64,000 bases of DNA from a virus: positions 1 to 64,000 of the IMG/VR virus record IMGVR_UViG_3300005663_000044; one strand, given 5' to 3'. The notes under the pieces are model-generated. The model was given only the letters and a program-made list of their open reading frames with translations, ran no database searches and had not been told where the DNA came from. The position numbers and the translations under genes are program-made. This document shows positions 46,953 through 55,441 of the stretch, piece after piece. Position 1 is the first letter of the stretch. Each line of letters begins with the position of its first letter.

Positions 46953-49775
46953 ATGGCATGGTTCAGAGTAGTTGCGGTTAATGAGGATGCGAGGCCGCTC
47001 GCAGGGGTCGACGTAGAGGCTATTGACCTAACAGATCGCACGACAAGTTCAGTAGAAACTACAAACCGTGCCGGCGAGGTTCTCTTTACCGATCTTACAG
47101 GCCCTCACTTTTTCCGGGCTAGGGCCCGGCGTACCTCAGGACAGGTAGGTGGACGCTCGTTTACTGGACGAGTGGAAATACAAGTTGTTGGTTTTGACAC
47201 CAACTGTATGGACTTCACTGTTGACTCAGATGGTGGTGGTACCCACACCACACTAGCTGCGGCGGTTGCGGATGCGATCACCGCGGCTGGAGCCTCGGGT
47301 GCTCGAACTATCTGGCTCTGTGGTAGTGTAACAGAAGGAAGTATTGACATTGGAGGCATGGGGGCTAGTGCCACGATTATCATCACTTCCCCCGACCGCT
47401 TACGTGTCACAATTACCGCACCGACCAGTGAGGATATCTTTATTCAAGGTTCTACTGGAGGAAACACAAATGGTGTCCTCCTCTTTAGGAACATAGGACT
47501 GGCCCCAGACTCTGCTAATGCTCTAGCTATCTATGATGTGAATACAGGCAATGAAGTAAGAAATATTAGTTTTGAGAACTGTAACTTTGCAACGGCTGGA
47601 TATATTCTCCGACAGGACGGTAGTGACTCTCTCGGTAATGTTGACTTAAGAGTAGAGAATTGTACTGGTACCCTTGCCGGCTTTTTCTTAGTGGCAGGCA
47701 CTAGTGCAACTTTCGCCCCCGATACACTAGTAGCTCTGAATAATGTTCTTACTATTACACGGTGGTGGCACTTTACCGGAGGGACGGCCCCGTCCCCTGA
47801 CCGGTTACGAGTTATTAGTGGGGTGTACACTGTTGCAAACGGATTAGCTCTTGCTAATGGGAGCAACGAATACCATTGGAAGAACCTTGTTATCTTCTAC
47901 ACTGGATCAGGTGTAGCCTTCAGTACCGCGGCCGGTTCTGCTAGCATAGACGATATCACATTCGATAACATTGTCATCCGTTTTGACAATAGCGCCGGTA
48001 CGTTCGGAGACTTCGGTAGTGCCGCCATCAACAATAATGACGGTCTTTACATTAAAAACATCTATGGCTACCCGCTGACCTCAATGGATGGCGGTACAAC
48101 GTTCATTACAGTAGATACGGACTATCTAAATGTGCATGTAGGCAACTCCTTTGGTAACGGATTTGCCACCCAATATTCAGGACTAACCGGTGTCGGTGAT
48201 GACCACGGTCTGCTGACGGGACTAAGCGATGATGACCATACTCAGTATGTACTGTTGGCCGGCCGTTCGGGGGGACAGACTATTCGAGGGGGTACTGCCG
48301 CCCGGGAGCGTCTTCTACTTCGGAGTACGGCGTCGGGAGTAGAAGTCGGACGTATCGAATTTGAAGACCCTACCTTCCACGCCGGGTTTGGCGGGCATTA
48401 CTACTTCCGTATCATTGACGATACTCCTGGAGGCTTCTGGCGTCTTGGTGACGCATCGGGTGATCTGGCCGACAGCAGTGGAAATGGTAATACTGGCTCA
48501 CCAAATGGCGGGATTACCTATGGTGTTACAGGTACCATCACGGGTGATAGTGACGATGCTATTACACTGAATGGTACTACAGGGTACATCTCAGCTACGG
48601 ACAAGGCTAGTCTCGACTTAGGTGATGGCCCATTCACCCTAGAGGCATGGATTAAGAAGGCCGCTGATGGCTCTTTCATGACCATTATTGCAAAGGGTTC
48701 CGGCGCCTACCAGCTTAGAATGTCTGATGCGAACACACTCCAACTCCTACGTGAGAACACTTCTATACTGGTGAGTTCCACCTCTACTACCACGGGTACG
48801 GGTTGGCATCATGTAGTGGCTACGAAGACTGGGGCCACTGTTCTTCTATACATTGATGGGGTGGATGTGACAGGTGCGGTTACTAATGATACGATGGTCG
48901 ACACGAATGACGACTTCCATATTGGACGAAGAGTAGCAGCCTCTGATGAATTCTTTAATGGGTCTCTAGATGAGGTGGCTGTCTACCCAACCGTACTCAC
49001 GGCCACTCAGGTCTTAGAGCACTATAACGCCGGTGTAGGCGACCCTCTGGGGATTGTTTCCCGGGTTAACTTTGATACTGGCGACTTCCTCGATTACAGC
49101 CGGACAAACAACTTCTTCTCCTGGGCCATTGGGCAGACAGAGCAGGCCCGCCTCGATAGCAGTGGTCAGCTCCAGCTCCCAATCACTGGATCGGGCGCCG
49201 GAATTGTTATTGGAGGGGATGCTCAGTGGTACCGATCAGCCGCAGATACCCTCCGTACACCAGATGCTGTCGTAATTGATGGTGCGCTTACGGGGGTGTC
49301 AGCAGACCTCAGTGGTAATATCAACCTCGTAGGTGACCTGACGTTTGATGGCGAGGGAGGCGTAGGGGCCCCTGCCTCACTGACTACTGAGATCAAGCAG
49401 AGCATTACAGGCACCACTCCCAATCGAGCCGTAACTGTTTACTTTGATGCTACAAGTGAAGGAGGAACAGACAACATAATATTTCGCTTCGGACGGCTAT
49501 CAGCAGCAGGTGCTAGTGTCCTCACACAGTTCCTTGATGGAGCGGCAGAAGCTGTGCGGATAGACCATACCGCTAAGAAGTTGACTGTGTTCGGTGAAGT
49601 GGAGATTGACGGGGCATTGAATCATGATGGCTCTACTGTAGGATTCTACGGCACTGCCCCCATAGCCAAGCCTGCTGTGACCGGAGCGAGGGATAATCCT
49701 GAAGGCGCTCTGGCTGATCTACTGACCGAACTAGCAAATTTGGGACTCATCACAGATAGCAGCACCGCTAGCTAA
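46953..49775 (+). CDS. Tail fiber / receptor-binding protein
   Basis: 940 aa. N-terminal Ig-like anchor (residues 1-75), a beta-helix or beta-strand repeat region (about 85-400), a DDDHTQYVLLAGRSGGQT fiber repeat (about 430), then a LamG/concanavalin-type lectin domain (about 500-690: FTLEAWIKKAADGSF, WHHVVATKTG, LYIDGVDVTG, GSLDEVAVY), and a C-terminal tail ending in the GALADLLTELANLGLI motif common at fiber ends. It likely binds the host surface. Largest gene before lysis. Confidence 0.8.
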   Translation: MAWFRVVAVNEDARPLAGVDVEAIDLTDRTTSSVETTNRAGEVLFTDLTGPHFFRARARRTSGQVGGRSFTGRVEIQVVGFDTNCMDFTVDSDGGGTHTTLAAAVADAITAAGASGARTIWLCGSVTEGSIDIGGMGASATIIITSPDRLRVTITAPTSEDIFIQGSTGGNTNGVLLFRNIGLAPDSANALAIYDVNTGNEVRNISFENCNFATAGYILRQDGSDSLGNVDLRVENCTGTLAGFFLVAGTSATFAPDTLVALNNVLTITRWWHFTGGTAPSPDRLRVISGVYTVANGLALANGSNEYHWKNLVIFYTGSGVAFSTAAGSASIDDITFDNIVIRFDNSAGTFGDFGSAAINNNDGLYIKNIYGYPLTSMDGGTTFITVDTDYLNVHVGNSFGNGFATQYSGLTGVGDDHGLLTGLSDDDHTQYVLLAGRSGGQTIRGGTAARERLLLRSTASGVEVGRIEFEDPTFHAGFGGHYYFRIIDDTPGGFWRLGDASGDLADSSGNGNTGSPNGGITYGVTGTITGDSDDAITLNGTTGYISATDKASLDLGDGPFTLEAWIKKAADGSFMTIIAKGSGAYQLRMSDANTLQLLRENTSILVSSTSTTTGTGWHHVVATKTGATVLLYIDGVDVTGAVTNDTMVDTNDDFHIGRRVAASDEFFNGSLDEVAVYPTVLTATQVLEHYNAGVGDPLGIVSRVNFDTGDFLDYSRTNNFFSWAIGQTEQARLDSSGQLQLPITGSGAGIVIGGDAQWYRSAADTLRTPDAVVIDGALTGVSADLSGNINLVGDLTFDGEGGVGAPASLTTEIKQSITGTTPNRAVTVYFDATSEGGTDNIIFRFGRLSAAGASVLTQFLDGAAEAVRIDHTAKKLTVFGEVEIDGALNHDGSTVGFYGTAPIAKPAVTGARDNPEGALADLLTELANLGLITDSSTAS

Positions 49776-49796
49776 ATATGGTAGAATGGAATTGAT

Positions 49797-50003
49797 ATGA
49801 AAGAAGCAGTTATCCGCGGTTCATTTTCCGCTCTGGCCGGCCTAGTGTTTGCAGCTACCTCATCAGAGTGGACGCTATGGGCTATTGAACAGCGTCGGTA
49901 CTGGAAACTTATTCCGGCCGTGTTCCTGGCCTGCCTCACGGTGTTCGAGAGTGCTCAGGTTTGGAAGCGGGTCGACCATCTTATAGAGGAGGCCACTTCA
50001 TGA
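49797..50003 (+). CDS. Putative holin, class II/III-like
   Basis: 68 aa; two hydrophobic stretches (FSALAGLVFAATS and LIPAVFLACLTVFESA) with short basic links. It precedes a coiled-coil/TM gene at the late operon end and faces the endolysin across the convergent boundary. Holin role is by context. Confidence 0.5.
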   Translation: MKEAVIRGSFSALAGLVFAATSSEWTLWAIEQRRYWKLIPAVFLACLTVFESAQVWKRVDHLIEEATS

Positions 50004-50254
50004 CGGCCGATGTCGACCACCAACTAGAGGATATTGCAGCGGATGTGCGGGAGCTCAAAGAGTGGACTGTTCGGCATGAGAAGCTCCACACGTCAGATCA
50101 AGACCTGTTGGCTGCAATTATCAATACCCTAGCAGAGCACCAAACTAATCACCACGGCAGGCTAACCTTCATCAAGCAGAGTGGGGTCATCACCGCTCTT
50201 CTCGCCACCATTGGGGGAATTGCCGAGCTCCTCCGTCGGCTGTTCCTCTCCTGA
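50000..50254 (+). CDS. XhlA-like membrane protein
   Basis: 84 aa from ATG 50000, overlapping the previous stop (ATGA), AGGAGG upstream. Charged coiled coil (LEDIAADVRELKEWTVRHEKL) then a C-terminal membrane helix (SGVITALLATIGGIAELL), as in XhlA/hemolysin-type holin partners. Confidence 0.55.
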   Translation: MTADVDHQLEDIAADVRELKEWTVRHEKLHTSDQDLLAAIINTLAEHQTNHHGRLTFIKQSGVITALLATIGGIAELLRRLFLS

Positions 50255-50359
50255 GACTTCCTTGGGTTCTATCCCCTTTAGGGACATAACATTCAAGGCG
50301 GACTGCAACGTCTCTACCTTCCTAAACAATAAGTTCCGCTCAAAGGTCACCCGGCCCAC
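50162..50359 (-). CDS. Possible antisense 65-aa gene
   Basis: GTG start; begins MGRVTFERNLLFRKVETL with an acidic tail. It overlaps the 3' end of the XhlA-like gene by 93 nt on the other strand. Composition is protein-like, but the overlap and weak start make it doubtful. Confidence 0.3.
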   Translation of the reverse strand: MGRVTFERNLLFRKVETLQSALNVMSLKGIEPKEVSGEEQPTEELGNSPNGGEKSGDDPTLLDEG

Positions 50360-50413
50360 ACCTCGTCTATATGGATAGGGACGCTTGAGGATAGGGCCTT
50401 CCTGTTAGCTACA

Positions 50414-50746
50414 TTACTCATCGGTCGTCTTCTCCTTCGCAATAGTTATAAGTTCCCATCGTGTTTCTTCATATAAGATGAGGCTGATGATAGCATAGAC
50501 AGCAAGATCACGGAAGCTGTCCTCTACTGCCTCGTTTGCAAGTTTACCTACCCGGGCAAACTTCTGAAGCCGGTGCATCTTATCTGTGGCGCGTAGGAGG
50601 CCCCCAATCCAGGGCTGTATACCCCAGTCAAGGCTCCCACGCACATTAGCAAACGGGTCAGAGTCGGTACCATAATCCTGCTGTTTTTTGTCGTGCATTT
50701 CCCCTAGTTCCCTAAGAATAGTATGAAATCTCTCGCTCCCACTCAT
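50414..50746 (-). CDS. DUF1599 / nucleotide modification-associated protein
   Basis: 110 aa. Pattern HDKKQQDYGTDSDPFANVRGS, GLLRATDKMHRLQKF and DSFRDLAVYAIISLILYEE matches DUF1599 (Nmad1-type), helical proteins found near phage DNA-modification and nucleotide genes and distantly MazG-like. May process or sense nucleotides. Confidence 0.75.
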   Translation of the reverse strand: MSGSERFHTILRELGEMHDKKQQDYGTDSDPFANVRGSLDWGIQPWIGGLLRATDKMHRLQKFARVGKLANEAVEDSFRDLAVYAIISLILYEETRWELITIAKEKTTDE

Positions 50747-50952
50747 GTGGTATTCTCCTGCTCATCAATACGGGACTGACGATAGACGTTGAATCCACCT
50801 AGGCCGGCCATGGCAATCACGGCCGTTAGTATAATATACTCGGTCAGAGGTAGAGGGTAGAGAACAGCAAGGCCAAGAAGAAGGCCAACTATCCCTCCTA
50901 TAGCCCCCAACACCGCAGCTAGCTTCCTACTCGAAAGTCTCTGCAAGCTCAT
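50743..50952 (-). CDS. Small two-helix membrane protein
   Basis: 69 aa; LAAVLGAIGGIVGLLLGLAV and YIILTAVIAMAGLGGFNV are hydrophobic helices. It follows the endolysin on the same strand and overlaps its end, so it is a second holin candidate. Confidence 0.6.
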   Translation of the reverse strand: MSLQRLSSRKLAAVLGAIGGIVGLLLGLAVLYPLPLTEYIILTAVIAMAGLGGFNVYRQSRIDEQENTT

Positions 50953-51796
50953 CTATGTCATCTCCCATCTGTCCCAATAAAGCAGCGAGTTTTGCTACGA
51001 ACTCCCCTGTACTCCGATCAATAACACCCCCCGAGCTGTTGTGTACCGCGAGGTGTTCTGCAATGGCATCATTAGCTGCTTGTAGTCCGTCCCGGTTCGT
51101 CACTGCAATCTTCGCCACTTGTAAAATTTGCTTATATGTAGCGAACCCCTGGTGCTCAGTAGGCGAGCCATGATAAGCGTAGTGTAGGAGCTGGCTGAGC
51201 GTCACGGGCCCTGTTGCTCCCCAGATAGGAACGTTTAGGGTTAGCATCTGCTTCAGCATTTCCTGGGGTGTCATATCGTCCTCCTCTAGGTCTACTACTC
51301 CTTGTTGAATTTTCTGGTGGGGGATACGGTGGGATGGGCAGGCAGTGGGTATAATCTCATTATGCTCCCACCGTCCCCGGTTGTCACCCGTGCGCCGCAG
51401 GTTAGGTAAGTGGCCCTGCTCAAGGAGCCACGCAGTCAGTTTGATAGCCGCCGCGACTTGCGCCTCGGTTAGTGGTTCCGACTCGTTACCTATAGGCCCA
51501 CCCTCGAACTCTATACCGTCCAGATCACGGTTGTTACTTATCTCTCCTGCGGGGTCATCACGGTCGCCACAGTGCCAGGCCCAGGCTGTAACCTCGTAAT
51601 GCTGTAGGGTTTCTCCACTCTTTAGGATACTGAACTGCCACGAACTTTCCTCAGAACCATTCAGCACAGCGACTGCGGAGGCCCATGATCCCACCATTGA
51701 GTGGTAAACGGTACCCTTCTTAGGGTGGGGCTGTCCTGACACCTTCCATGCAGGCCCGGGGTCGCGCCTAGCCCCTGGGAACCAGAGTTCATTCAT
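50927..51796 (-). CDS. Endolysin: N-acetylmuramoyl-L-alanine amidase (Amidase_2)
   Basis: 289 aa from ATG 51796 (AGGAGG upstream). VYHSMVG supplies the first zinc His, ACPSHRI carries the Cys/His near the end of the catalytic domain (residues about 155-165), with EHNEI between them. The C-terminal 110 residues are a helical region probably for wall binding or oligomerisation. Cuts peptidoglycan between MurNAc and L-Ala at lysis. Unusual in being on the minus strand, opposite the late operon. Confidence 0.85.
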   Translation of the reverse strand: MNELWFPGARRDPGPAWKVSGQPHPKKGTVYHSMVGSWASAVAVLNGSEESSWQFSILKSGETLQHYEVTAWAWHCGDRDDPAGEISNNRDLDGIEFEGGPIGNESEPLTEAQVAAAIKLTAWLLEQGHLPNLRRTGDNRGRWEHNEIIPTACPSHRIPHQKIQQGVVDLEEDDMTPQEMLKQMLTLNVPIWGATGPVTLSQLLHYAYHGSPTEHQGFATYKQILQVAKIAVTNRDGLQAANDAIAEHLAVHNSSGGVIDRSTGEFVAKLAALLGQMGDDIDELAETFE

Positions 51797-52191
51797 AGAG
51801 AGTCCTCCTTCATGTCCTTCCAAAACGAAACTAGCAGGTCGAATTCCAGGTACTCAAAGTAAGGGATTGGTAATAATCGCGCCTGTTTCAATTCTAATAC
51901 AGCCCCCTTTGAGTTCTCCCACCCGGGAATGAGAAGTAGCGCGGACGCCTGTTTAAGGAAGAGCATATCCATGTCATACCAGAACTCAGGTGGTGTGCTG
52001 GGGGATAGAACCTCCATATGGGCAGAGTTCATATGGGGACAGAAGAAGGGGATACCTTCTGTTACCAGTCGGGTGGCCCAGAGACGGGCCTCATTGATAT
52101 GCTTGTCTATTTCGTAAAATGAGCGCCAATCGTGACCACCCCCCGCGGCCATGTAAGACCCGGCAATGTAAATGTAAGTCTTGTTTTTCAG
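51793..52191 (-). CDS. DUF4406 / deoxyribosyltransferase-like protein, CTG start
   Basis: 132 aa. The N-terminal YIYIAGSYMA is the conserved first strand of this family (AGPY/AGS motif), so translation must begin upstream of the ATG at 52,152; the only start with a ribosome site (GGAG, 7 nt) is CTG at 52,189-52,191. Other motifs: FFCPHMNSAHMEV and LLLIPGWENSKGAVLELKQA. Related to nucleoside 2-deoxyribosyltransferases, which exchange bases on deoxyribose. Next to a second relative at 52,634. Confidence 0.7.
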   Translation of the reverse strand: MKNKTYIYIAGSYMAAGGGHDWRSFYEIDKHINEARLWATRLVTEGIPFFCPHMNSAHMEVLSPSTPPEFWYDMDMLFLKQASALLLIPGWENSKGAVLELKQARLLPIPYFEYLEFDLLVSFWKDMKEDSL

Positions 52192-52193
52192 GG

Positions 52194-52292
52194 CTAGGCT
52201 CCTGTCGCCAATTTGTAAATGAAAATCGCAATAGAGGCCCCAAAGGAGCCTATTACTCCAAGAATGACCGTCTCTCGAAGTAAGTCTAACAC
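52194..52292 (-). CDS. 32-aa membrane peptide
   Basis: GTG with AAGG 8 nt upstream; after LDLLRETVIL comes a hydrophobic helix (GVIGSFGASIAIFIYKL). Ends 2 nt before the CTG start of the next gene. Confidence 0.5.
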   Translation of the reverse strand: MLDLLRETVILGVIGSFGASIAIFIYKLATGA

Positions 52293-52332
52293 TAAATGCA
52301 CCTTCTTATTCAAGCTAGTCTACTACAACAAA

Positions 52333-52644
52333 TCAACAACGCTTACCACCATGCCTGTAAGGTCGGGTTTTATTGTAGTTCATCTTCCAACGAATGAGGC
52401 TATCAGCATCGAGGGAATAAGCAGCACAAAGGTCGAGAATGCGAATAATGCAGTCCATCAATTCAATCCCCCATCCCTCTGGCTTCTTAGTGCTCGCGGC
52501 CGGCGTCCCTACACGCCAGGCTTCTAACGCCTCAGAGAGTTCCGAATGGGCGAGGGCAATACTCTCCCCAAAATTACGTTCTTTCTCCCACCAACCCTTA
52601 TCCCGGGCAGTCTGGTGTATTTCCCGTGCTAAGTCATTCAGCAT
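52333..52644 (-). CDS. MazG-like NTP pyrophosphohydrolase
   Basis: 103 aa. IALAHSELSEALEAWR then GWGIELMDCIIRILDLCA gives the ExxE ... ExxD metal-binding pattern of MazG-type proteins, which hydrolyse (d)NTPs to NMPs. Start overlaps the next gene end. Adjacent to deoxyribosyltransferase-like genes. Confidence 0.8.
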   Translation of the reverse strand: MLNDLAREIHQTARDKGWWEKERNFGESIALAHSELSEALEAWRVGTPAASTKKPEGWGIELMDCIIRILDLCAAYSLDADSLIRWKMNYNKTRPYRHGGKRC

Positions 52645-53068
52645 GAAAGACCCCCTTCAGCTCTGTGAGTAAGTCGTCTAGGTGCAAGAAAACCTTGGAC
52701 GCAAAACGATACATTACATCAAATCTCTCAGGTTCGCCCTCGAAGAGGACGTAACATGGTATTCCACGTCCAATAAGGTATCCCATTTCAATATGTCCAG
52801 ACTTCCCCGCTGGTAGTACCAACACACCGAGGTCGGAGGTGTTGAGGTGGTGTAGGTCGAACTCAAAAATATGTTTGGCATAGCGGTCACCTAGAGCCTC
52901 CGCGTAGGAGCGCCCTTTTGTCTGCTCGTATTTCTGCCACCAGTCATCCGCCTCATAACCCCCGGCCCACCAATCGTCGAACACGTCGAACCCAAGGTCA
53001 CGGATATGATTACCTATAACGGGTAGCTGTGGGTTTCTCAACGAGCCAATGAGATAAACTTTCTTCAT
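52634..53068 (-). CDS. Nucleoside 2-deoxyribosyltransferase-like protein
   Basis: 144 aa. VYLIGSLRNPQ N-terminal strand, FDVFDDWW, VLPAGKSGHIEMGYLIG: the family's nucleoside-binding loop with Glu in the expected nucleophile position (SGHIEMG). It would exchange bases on deoxynucleosides or cleave the glycosidic bond. Second member of the family in this cluster. Confidence 0.8.
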   Translation of the reverse strand: MKKVYLIGSLRNPQLPVIGNHIRDLGFDVFDDWWAGGYEADDWWQKYEQTKGRSYAEALGDRYAKHIFEFDLHHLNTSDLGVLVLPAGKSGHIEMGYLIGRGIPCYVLFEGEPERFDVMYRFASKVFLHLDDLLTELKGVFHAE

Positions 53069-53250
53069 CCGGTCTTCACCAAAGGCCCATGGACTTCCAG
53101 GGTGATATCCCCAACACGGAGACGAAATGACTTATGGTAGAAGCCTTCTACAGAAGTATGGGCTGTTTCTAATTTCTGGTATTGTAGGAGTTGTTCTTCG
53201 AAGATTTTGTACTCTTCGTGAGTCAACCGAGCGTATAAATCTGTAGCCAT
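53065..53250 (-). CDS. Hypothetical protein, 61 aa
   Basis: Helix-then-beta look (HEEYKIFEEQLLQYQK, DITLEVHGPLV). Stop overlaps the next start. Unknown. Confidence 0.55.
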   Translation of the reverse strand: MATDLYARLTHEEYKIFEEQLLQYQKLETAHTSVEGFYHKSFRLRVGDITLEVHGPLVKTG

Positions 53251-53278
53251 GTTGCACCTCCTGCTTAAGTGTAACGTA

Positions 53279-54541
53279 TTACTGTCGGGATTGTTTCACG
53301 TCCCACACCTCTCCCGGTGTGGGAAGATTTATATCCGCGTAGAGGGGACGGAAGGCAGTGGCGCCGTGCTTCCGATGGAACTCTACGAGCCACTGCTGTG
53401 GCCGGCGGAGTGTCTTATACCTGGACTGGACAAAGCGACTGGTCGCTGGTAGGGAACCATTGCCAATCACATGACCTCGCTGCCCGAGAGGGAGGTGATA
53501 GGGGGTATGCTGGTGGCCGAACCACACAATATCTACACCACCCAGCATAGACTCGTACTGTCTCGCTGCGTTGATGATGGGATAGAAGGGAATACCCCCA
53601 TAACTCCCACCACTTGTTCGGATGCTGGCACCATGTTCAAAGACGTGGCGCAGTCCACCAAACTCGCGCGTACCAAACCAAGTCTCCCAGTTGGTAACCT
53701 GAACCCGAGGCTCGTCTTCGAACGACCGCTGCAACATAGCTCCAATAAGCCAGGCGAATGTATCACAAAAGTCGCTCTCGCCCAGGCCAGCATTACCCGG
53801 CTTCTGGGTAGTGCGGTCATGGTTACCCCCCACTACATCAACCACAAGCTCTTCTAAGCCCGGGAGCTGCAGCAGAGAGCGCAGGAAGTAGGCCAGTAAG
53901 TCAAACCCCTCAACTGTCTGCTTCACCACCGGTATCTGGATTTCCCTAAGCTGGGCCGGCCGCATGGAATCTCCCTCTACAATGTCTCCCAGGATGGGCA
54001 CCCAGAGGCGTTTCACATGCTTACCCTTGGACTCATAGAAGATACCAGACAATGCTTCAAGTAGCTTGTCTACCTGGGCCCGGGTGACTTCGAGGTTCTG
54101 TTCGTATATTCCACCGGTATGCTCCAGGTCTGTCTTCTGCCCTATGTGCCAGTCACTAAGCTGAACAGCCCAGTCGACAGTGGTTTGAGCATCGTGCTCC
54201 GGGAAGGGACGAACGATACTTGGTTCGAAGGGACGCAACACTGATTGGATAGCTGCCACATACTCCTGACGCTTTGCGGCGCCGCGGGTGAGCTCCTGTA
54301 GAGTACGAGTCATCTCATTCTGGTGGAGACGCTCCTTCTCTTTCTCAATGCGCTGGTCAAGAGTACGAGGCTCCTGGTCTCGCCCGTTACTTTCGCCCTT
54401 CTTGTAGCGACTACGCGCGACCCGGTTTTTACACACAGGGCTGCAGTATTTAGCACCATTCTTCCGTCGCTCGGCCGGAACAAATAAGTCACAGCCGTGT
54501 CGGGCACATAATACATGAACCATATCTGAAGGTGGGGTCAT
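53279..54541 (-). CDS. Zinc-finger plus SbcD-like metallophosphoesterase
   Basis: 420 aa from ATG 54541 (AAAGGAA upstream). Residues 5-45 are a C-x4-C ... C-x3-C finger (LCARHGC, YCSPVCKN). The phosphoesterase motifs follow: SDWHIGQ (about 127), LGDIVEGD (about 180), GGNHDR (about 238), EHGAS (about 312), GHQHTP (about 340). Family: Mre11/SbcD nucleases, which pair with SbcC/Rad50 ATPases; such an ATPase fragment is at 63,092. The fused finger is unusual and may direct it to DNA. Confidence 0.8.
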   Translation of the reverse strand: MTPPSDMVHVLCARHGCDLFVPAERRKNGAKYCSPVCKNRVARSRYKKGESNGRDQEPRTLDQRIEKEKERLHQNEMTRTLQELTRGAAKRQEYVAAIQSVLRPFEPSIVRPFPEHDAQTTVDWAVQLSDWHIGQKTDLEHTGGIYEQNLEVTRAQVDKLLEALSGIFYESKGKHVKRLWVPILGDIVEGDSMRPAQLREIQIPVVKQTVEGFDLLAYFLRSLLQLPGLEELVVDVVGGNHDRTTQKPGNAGLGESDFCDTFAWLIGAMLQRSFEDEPRVQVTNWETWFGTREFGGLRHVFEHGASIRTSGGSYGGIPFYPIINAARQYESMLGGVDIVWFGHQHTPYHLPLGQRGHVIGNGSLPATSRFVQSRYKTLRRPQQWLVEFHRKHGATAFRPLYADINLPTPGEVWDVKQSRQ

Positions 54542-54542
54542 A

Positions 54543-54983
54543 TCAGTTCCTTTCATTGTATCGGGGATCGTTGGGTAAAAGCAAGGGAGATTTTTCTCCC
54601 TTATTTGGAACGACTAGGCCGCTCTCTGTCTTTTGATCGCCTACTAAGGCTTCGTATCGAGGTACCAAATGTATCTCAATAGCTTGAGGGTCGTCGGGCG
54701 CCGGCCGTATGTCCAAACCGAGACCCTGTGCAATAGCGGCAATGAGAGTTCGGCGTATATTAGAAGGGAGAGCGTTAAGAGCATCCGCCCAATACCCCAC
54801 CATCAAACGTTGGTTACTATGTGTTAATGCCACCAGCATATCCCGCATAGTGTACGCCCACGCTTCGAATTCTGTCTTACCTTTGACTTGAAAGGTCTTA
54901 TCTGTATGGGGGTGCCAGGAAGTGGCGGGAACGTGCATACTTACCCGGAAGGTCGGTTGGCGCTGTTCACACTTTTTAGTCAT
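54543..54983 (-). CDS. Hypothetical protein, 146 aa
   Basis: Begins MTKKCEQRQPTFRVSM; contains EFEAWAYTMRDMLVALTHS and a helical centre. Overlaps the end of the preceding 58-aa gene by 8 nt. Not recognised. Confidence 0.55.
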   Translation of the reverse strand: MTKKCEQRQPTFRVSMHVPATSWHPHTDKTFQVKGKTEFEAWAYTMRDMLVALTHSNQRLMVGYWADALNALPSNIRRTLIAAIAQGLGLDIRPAPDDPQAIEIHLVPRYEALVGDQKTESGLVVPNKGEKSPLLLPNDPRYNERN

Positions 54984-55152
54984 CTAATACCTCCACTTCA
55001 TCTGGGTAAAGTGTCCAGAGAGTGCCATCCTTAAACCGTACCTTCAGTACCTCATGCGGAAGACTTAGAAACTTACGTCCTACCACTTCCCCAATAATAC
55101 CAGGCTTAACCGCGTTGTAAGGAGACCCTTTGACTCGAACTTTCACGAGCAT
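54976..55152 (-). CDS. 58-aa KOW/SH3-like protein
   Basis: Begins MLVKVRVKGSPYNAVKPG; the strands VLKVRFKDGTLWTLYPDEVEVLDD look like a small SH3-type barrel. Start couples to the previous gene (TGATATG). Unknown role. Confidence 0.5.
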   Translation of the reverse strand: MLVKVRVKGSPYNAVKPGIIGEVVGRKFLSLPHEVLKVRFKDGTLWTLYPDEVEVLDD

Positions 55153-55153
55153 A

Positions 55154-55441
55154 TCAATTCATGTATAAGATGTCCTGGAAGAGGGCTTGATTTGTTCCAG
55201 GTATTCCCCATAGAAGTCCATAGATATTTGCTGGTGTATCGTCTAGACCTTCTTCGCGGCCAGGGTGAATTGTCCCTTCGACCACGCCGCGTAATTCACA
55301 AGGTAGGAACCTCATCTCCACAGACCCTTCCTCTCGGGTATATGTTGTCCGTATTGTAGGGATGCGACTGTGTTCCAATTTACATGTCGGACAAGGGTGA
55401 TTATATTGTTCCTGATACCAAGATTTAAGTTCATCCGCCAT
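55154..55441 (-). CDS. Zinc-binding-like protein, 95 aa
   Basis: CPTCKLEHSRIPT early and one more Cys; rest beta-rich. Starts in the tail of the previous gene. Confidence 0.55.
   Translation of the reverse strand: MADELKSWYQEQYNHPCPTCKLEHSRIPTIRTTYTREEGSVEMRFLPCELRGVVEGTIHPGREEGLDDTPANIYGLLWGIPGTNQALFQDILYMN

Noticed and set aside
50255-50413. Late-operon terminator between the convergent units
   Set aside because: No hairpin with a T run was found in this gap; termination may depend on Rho or lie elsewhere.
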